Position numbers and translations under genes: made by a program. From Biscogniauxia marginata (Eukaryota > Ascomycota > Sordariomycetes > Xylariales > Xylariaceae), in assembly GCA_022695795.1 (NCBI GenBank), contig MU404132.1:1-64000 (forward strand): a DNA stretch of 64,000 bases. The letters are read 5' to 3'. Positions 60,076-64,000 of the stretch are shown in pieces. The notes beneath the pieces were generated by a model, which saw nothing but the letters and a program-made list of their open reading frames with translations, made no database searches and was not told the DNA's origin. Within the stretch, counting starts at the first letter, position 1. Each line of letters starts with the position of its first letter.

Positions 60076-62796
60076 CTAGGAGCGAGGTCGAGACGACAAC
60101 CAACTCGTAATGCTATGGCGAACCGGGATCGAAAACCCACTCTGAAGTGCGACGTACTTTCGCTTAACGGAGTCGGTGATCGCAACACACGGTTGTCTTG
60201 TGACGGAAAGAGGTTGTGCGTAGACATCCTTGTCCACGCACGGGGCAGAATGTTGCAGAAGCTTAACGCAAGCAACAGCAACGAAGATGGGAAGCATCCC
60301 GAGGACACTAGACAGGGCGTATAGGGAACAGCAAGCCCCTACAGCCGCGAGGATCCAGCTCAAGCATGAACCTACTAGTCTTTGCATCAGACTATTATTA
60401 TCACTTGATGAGCATCCGGATCGCTTGGCAGATGGAGACTGTCCGGAGGATCTTTCGAGGGCAGTTCCGGTGACACCTGACAACGCTGAGACCGAGTGCG
60501 ACAGTCCCTTGCTTGTTCCTGACAGGCACACACGAGTTGCGTCTGTAGTGAGTCCTCGGACTTCTTCTCCCGAATGTCCCACGGCATTCCACGGAGCTAC
60601 AGCAATGGCGGGTCTAGGCGTGGCGTATGATGTTGATCCGGAGGCCCTTGTAGTGTCAAGGGCAGCATGTGTCTGGGCTGATTCATGCGTAGATCGTGCC
60701 GTTGACGCAGCCCTATCATTATAGGCGACACTGATGACTGGTGGCCTATCTGGTGATGGCAGCGGTGGCTGTGGCGACGAGCCACGGGCCGCAATAAGAC
60801 TCAAGATTGTATGCTCGCGTACATGGTTACGTACGGGGGTCTGCACAGCAATTAGCTCACGACCAATTGTATATGCACAAGAGACACGTACAGTATCCTG
60901 CCCAGTATAGTACACAATCGTCCGGCCAGCCGTCAAAGCGCTAGTTATCGACGCGTTATCCACGGGGCTGCTACCTAGCGGCCTAGTGGGATTGCGGGGA
61001 GTAGTGCTGCTAGTACCGACGTCGACTGAGATACCTGAATTCGAACCCTTCGAATTCAAGTCTTGAGGAGCGTATGTTGACCTTCCTCGGTGAAGATCAT
61101 GCTGATGGAGGTTCGCTTCCGTCAGCGACGCGCTTGATCCCGATTGTGGCACGCTGGGACGATTCGATGATAGGCCTAGTGCCACCGGAGATGTTCTCTG
61201 TCGAGAGTGCGGATCTTCTCCATGATTGGCGCCAGACCTGCCGCCGCCAAGTTCATTTGGTGGCGTGCTCAGTCTAGACTGGGTAGATCCGCTACTCAGT
61301 TCAGACTGCAATATGTTCGGTGCATCTTGAATTGATGCATGAAGCCCGTTATAGTGCTCTAGGTCATGTAGATCAGAGCTACTAATACCTTCCGTACTAG
61401 CATAGGCGTTCACCACATAGGGCGAAGAATCTGGCCTATAATCTGATCTATCGTAGTGAGAGTATTCGTCGAACACCGTGGATATAACCTCATTCTGCGG
61501 CGAGGAAATACTATACCCGCCGTGGGTAGCTGATTCTAGGGCCGATTGGTGAGTCGAGCCCTCCTGATCAGGGGAAGGCTGCCTGTGCCTATGCCTATAA
61601 CAGTCGACCTGTGATGACCCGGTAGTTAGGTATACCGAGCGATCTGGCCCAGGTGATGCGGCGACTTCCTTTACCAGACTAGGATCGTCATCTAGGCATA
61701 CGGAAGAGCCAGGCGAGTATAGGTTGAAGTCGATGTAATTGTTGCCAGCCTCTAGTCCACCAGGGTTTAGGTATGGCAGTGTAGGAGCTTGGGGTTGTGC
61801 TTCTTCGCCCGTGCGGGCAATCACCGGGGCGGTTCCAGTGTCCGAGTCCGTTGTTAGGACCGGTGTTATTGGCTGCGATGGCGACGTATATGATGTGTTA
61901 GTGGCGGAGGTCGCTGGTGAGAAAAAGCCGGCCGGGTCGGAGAAGAAGTCGTAGTCGTAAGGAACCGGCTCTGTCAGCTCCTCGTCGTATTGAATGAATT
62001 GGTCCCATTCCATGGGGACGCTGTCAGTCGTCAATTCCGGAAAAGAGTAGTCGAACGACGATGTCAATCCAGGTATTACTGGGTCAAATAATGAAGTGAG
62101 AGATGTTTCTTCAACAGCCCTCTGCGGAGGAGCCGCTGTCGGACGAGCAACCTTAGCCTTCTTCGTTACCTTCGCCTCTGGAGAGCTTGCTACGCGTCTC
62201 TTGTGGCTCGGGTCGCAACGGATTTTTTTCTTGCGGCAAGCATCGCAAGCCTTTATTATCCGCATCAAGTGAGCATGATCACGTTGCTCCTTGGTTTTGC
62301 AGCCCCGAGAAGCAGAATTGGTAACATCGCGTCCATCCTTGGTCATGATTTTCATGCCGGGGATGTGCGAGAAGTCGGAAGTAGTGGCAACGGCCTTCTT
62401 GGAAGACGATGCCCGAGCTTTGTGGCTAGGTGATAATGAAGCGCTGGATGTTTGGGTCCATTGGCTCTCTGATATGACTGGGGAGGTGTTGAGGCTGGAA
62501 CCGTATCCAGAAGCACTCGAGCTTGCCGGAGACTCGACGGCGGTGCCTAGATCCGGGTAAACCATGAAGAACTTGAAAAGCTCACCAGTGGCCATGGTGT
62601 GCTCGAAGAATTCCACCGAGACGGCGGCACGCTTGTCAAGGATGGAAGCATTGCCGGGAACGTAAGCGTTGATCATCTCGTCCAACTGCTTAGACCCCAT
62701 CGCGGGAAAGAACTGCAACGGGGCGCCAATTGCAGGCTGGTGGACTGAGAAGCCCATCAAGGAGTGAAGAGAGGGGTTTCGGAACATGGAAGCCAT
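60076..62796 (-). CDS. half Zn2Cys6-motif protein with hydrophobic C-terminal segment
   Basis: One uninterrupted frame of 906 residues starting at an ATG. Residues 184-194 (CDACRKKKIRC) are the first half of a Zn2Cys6 cluster, C-x2-C-x6-C, preceded by a basic helix-like stretch (KTKEQRDHAHLMRIIKA). The second half (C-x2-C-x6-C) is missing: after CDPSHKRR comes a basic Ala/Lys-rich stretch. Residues 220-800 are Ser/Pro/Thr-rich with acidic patches, as in activation domains. Near the C-terminus, about residues 808-848 (GSCLSWILAAVGACCSLYAL and on to FVAVACVKLL) are strongly hydrophobic, long enough for one or two membrane passes, and a roughly 58-residue tail follows. I do not recognise the family. 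A membrane-held regulator is an inference. No intron was seen, but 5' UTR introns are possible. Confidence 0.8.
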   Translation of the reverse strand: MASMFRNPSLHSLMGFSVHQPAIGAPLQFFPAMGSKQLDEMINAYVPGNASILDKRAAVSVEFFEHTMATGELFKFFMVYPDLGTAVESPASSSASGYGSSLNTSPVISESQWTQTSSASLSPSHKARASSSKKAVATTSDFSHIPGMKIMTKDGRDVTNSASRGCKTKEQRDHAHLMRIIKACDACRKKKIRCDPSHKRRVASSPEAKVTKKAKVARPTAAPPQRAVEETSLTSLFDPVIPGLTSSFDYSFPELTTDSVPMEWDQFIQYDEELTEPVPYDYDFFSDPAGFFSPATSATNTSYTSPSQPITPVLTTDSDTGTAPVIARTGEEAQPQAPTLPYLNPGGLEAGNNYIDFNLYSPGSSVCLDDDPSLVKEVAASPGPDRSVYLTTGSSQVDCYRHRHRQPSPDQEGSTHQSALESATHGGYSISSPQNEVISTVFDEYSHYDRSDYRPDSSPYVVNAYASTEGISSSDLHDLEHYNGLHASIQDAPNILQSELSSGSTQSRLSTPPNELGGGRSGANHGEDPHSRQRTSPVALGLSSNRPSVPQSGSSASLTEANLHQHDLHRGRSTYAPQDLNSKGSNSGISVDVGTSSTTPRNPTRPLGSSPVDNASITSALTAGRTIVYYTGQDTVRVSCAYTIGRELIAVQTPVRNHVREHTILSLIAARGSSPQPPLPSPDRPPVISVAYNDRAASTARSTHESAQTHAALDTTRASGSTSYATPRPAIAVAPWNAVGHSGEEVRGLTTDATRVCLSGTSKGLSHSVSALSGVTGTALERSSGQSPSAKRSGCSSSDNNSLMQRLVGSCLSWILAAVGACCSLYALSSVLGMLPIFVAVACVKLLQHSAPCVDKDVYAQPLSVTRQPCVAITDSVKRKYVALQSGFSIPVRHSITSWLSSRPRS

Positions 62797-63780
62797 TCCG
62801 CTGGTGAGGTTCTCAACCGGGTACGGGAAGTCGGTATGATACAGTTTGGAAAGAGATCCAGTTGGTGGCTAGGAACACGTGGGGAATCCCAACGGGAGAG
62901 CACAAGGACTCATTCACCGGTTAACACCGAGATCCGTGAGAACTGATTCGATGTCGCCAACTTCAAGAAGTTTCTGTCTGGTAACAATTGCACTCAAGAA
63001 TAGTATCAACAAGCTACTTTGATCTCAGCTCGTCGAGCTGGATTGGGCTCAGTGGTGTGTGTATGGGTGGGTGGGTTTGGTTTTGGCCAGCACTCAATGC
63101 CAACTAATGAGTGTAGGGGGGGAGGATGGCCAAGCTAGAGTCAAGTCACCGTCGAATTGGCGATGCTTGGCTTACCAGCTTGAGGGGCGGCGAGGTTCAC
63201 AAAGGATGGATCTGAGTATAGGATACAGGGTCGTGGAAAGAGGAAGAAAGGAAGAATAGAGGAGTAAGAGGAGCTTGAGACCGGAAGGGAGTCAGAAGGT
63301 ATATTTCACTTTTCCGACTGAGGCCTTCAAGTTTGATGCTAAGCACTTGCAACCGCAAAGCCTCCTTCAGATGGTGGAGCCGAGAGGAGGAATATGCGAG
63401 GGAAACTTGGAGTGGAGCACGGCGAGCCAAATCGGTCTAGCGCGGGACTCGAGAGAACCCGCTACGTTGGTACCCGCATCCCAGAATTGTTAGTGTTCCG
63501 CTTGAAACACACGCTAAGTCGCTAACAATGCTAAGCCCCGGACACAAAGCTTACCTCCATCTTTAGATACGCGGAGCTGCCTCAGGCATTCCACGCTCGG
63601 CCACCTTTTTGGGGTTCGTTGAGGGATGACTCAGGGCCCCACACTACCCGCTACACTGCGAATCGAAACGCAATTCGGGTATCCAGCGCCGGGGCCCACC
63701 GCCCCTTGTATCCTTGTTTATCCTAGAAGTCGATCATCGACTCATCTCGAACTCTGTAGCACGGACACTCCTTGGTATGT
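62797..63780 (-). promoter_or_regulatory. upstream region of the zinc-cluster/TM gene
   Basis: No gene was supported. Sequence is balanced in composition, with G-runs at 63113-63122 and a purine-rich stretch at 63236-63270. Several short minus-strand frames could be upstream ORFs. The leader and promoter of the gene starting at 62796 should lie here. Confidence 0.35.
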
Positions 63781-64000
63781 CGTTATAGTTCAAATCTGTT
63801 TCTAACTACAAATAAAAAAAGAAATAAAGATTATCGTTTTAGTCTCAATATAAATTAATAAACTACCTAGGTATGTAAAAAAGATATATTTAGTATATAT
63901 ATAAGAGCTGTTCTTATAAGTTATCTATTAACTCTTTTTTTCTTATCGTTTTAATACTTGTACTTAATTAGTCCCTTATCTACATAGGTAGACTCATACA
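63781..64000. other. AT-rich end of the window
   Basis: Composition switches sharply to AT-rich, TpA-rich sequence with TATATATA and TTAATA strings and almost no CpG. It may be the edge of a larger RIP-mutated or AT-rich isochore continuing outside the window. Confidence 0.4.

Noticed and set aside
1..64000. CRISPR array, secondary-metabolite cluster or intact transposon
   Set aside because: No regularly spaced repeats with unique spacers, no PKS, NRPS or terpene synthase motifs, and no transposase, reverse transcriptase or long terminal repeat could be seen.

Overview
This window looks like nuclear DNA of a filamentous ascomycete (Pezizomycotina, probably Sordariomycetes). The evidence is spliced genes with GT..AG introns of 57-73 nt, two Zn2Cys6-type regulators, an Ash1-type SET-domain histone methyltransferase, a Tad2-type tRNA deaminase and a fungal VHS-GAT protein. 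Intergenic DNA is full of microsatellites and of TACCTA/TAGGTA tracts. A 10-N scaffold gap lies at 31920-31929. Only seven protein genes could be supported in 64 kb, so gene density is very low for a filamentous fungus. I saw no rRNA gene, intact tRNA gene, CRISPR array, recognisable intact transposon or secondary-metabolite cluster. LAYOUT. 0.3-2.7 kb (-): a class I SAM methyltransferase of four exons with unusually long introns. 2.7-17.6 kb: a gene desert. 17.6-20.3 kb: long, pyrimidine-rich upstream region of a Zn2Cys6 transcription factor (20.35-21.66 kb, +). 21.7-32.8 kb: a second desert, including the N gap. 32.8-34.7 kb (-): a very GC-rich F-box/leucine-rich-repeat-like gene with a GGGGAC hexamer repeat. 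34.7-40.3 kb: desert with a short AT-rich, RIP-like block. 40.3-42.0 kb (-): VHS-GAT endosomal adaptor of Lsb5 type. 46.7-49.4 kb (-): ash1. 49.4-56.5 kb: desert. 56.5-58.7 kb (-): tad2 with a large disordered N-terminal extension. 60.1-62.8 kb (-): 906-residue protein with half a Zn2Cys6 cluster and a hydrophobic C-terminal segment. The end of the window is AT-rich. HOW THE GENES RELATE. They are unrelated housekeeping or regulatory genes (chromatin H3K36 methylation, tRNA wobble editing, endosomal sorting, ubiquitin ligase adaptor, transcription). There is no operon-like or cluster logic; six of the seven are on the minus strand. All exon structures were built by hand from reading-frame continuity, splice consensus and family motifs, and have no transcript support. 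The most interesting items are the putative membrane-tethered half-zinc-cluster protein, the Tad2 extension with its hydrophobic start, and the contrast between roughly 290-940-nt introns in one gene and 57-73-nt introns nearly everywhere else (tad2 intron 1, 201 nt, lies between).
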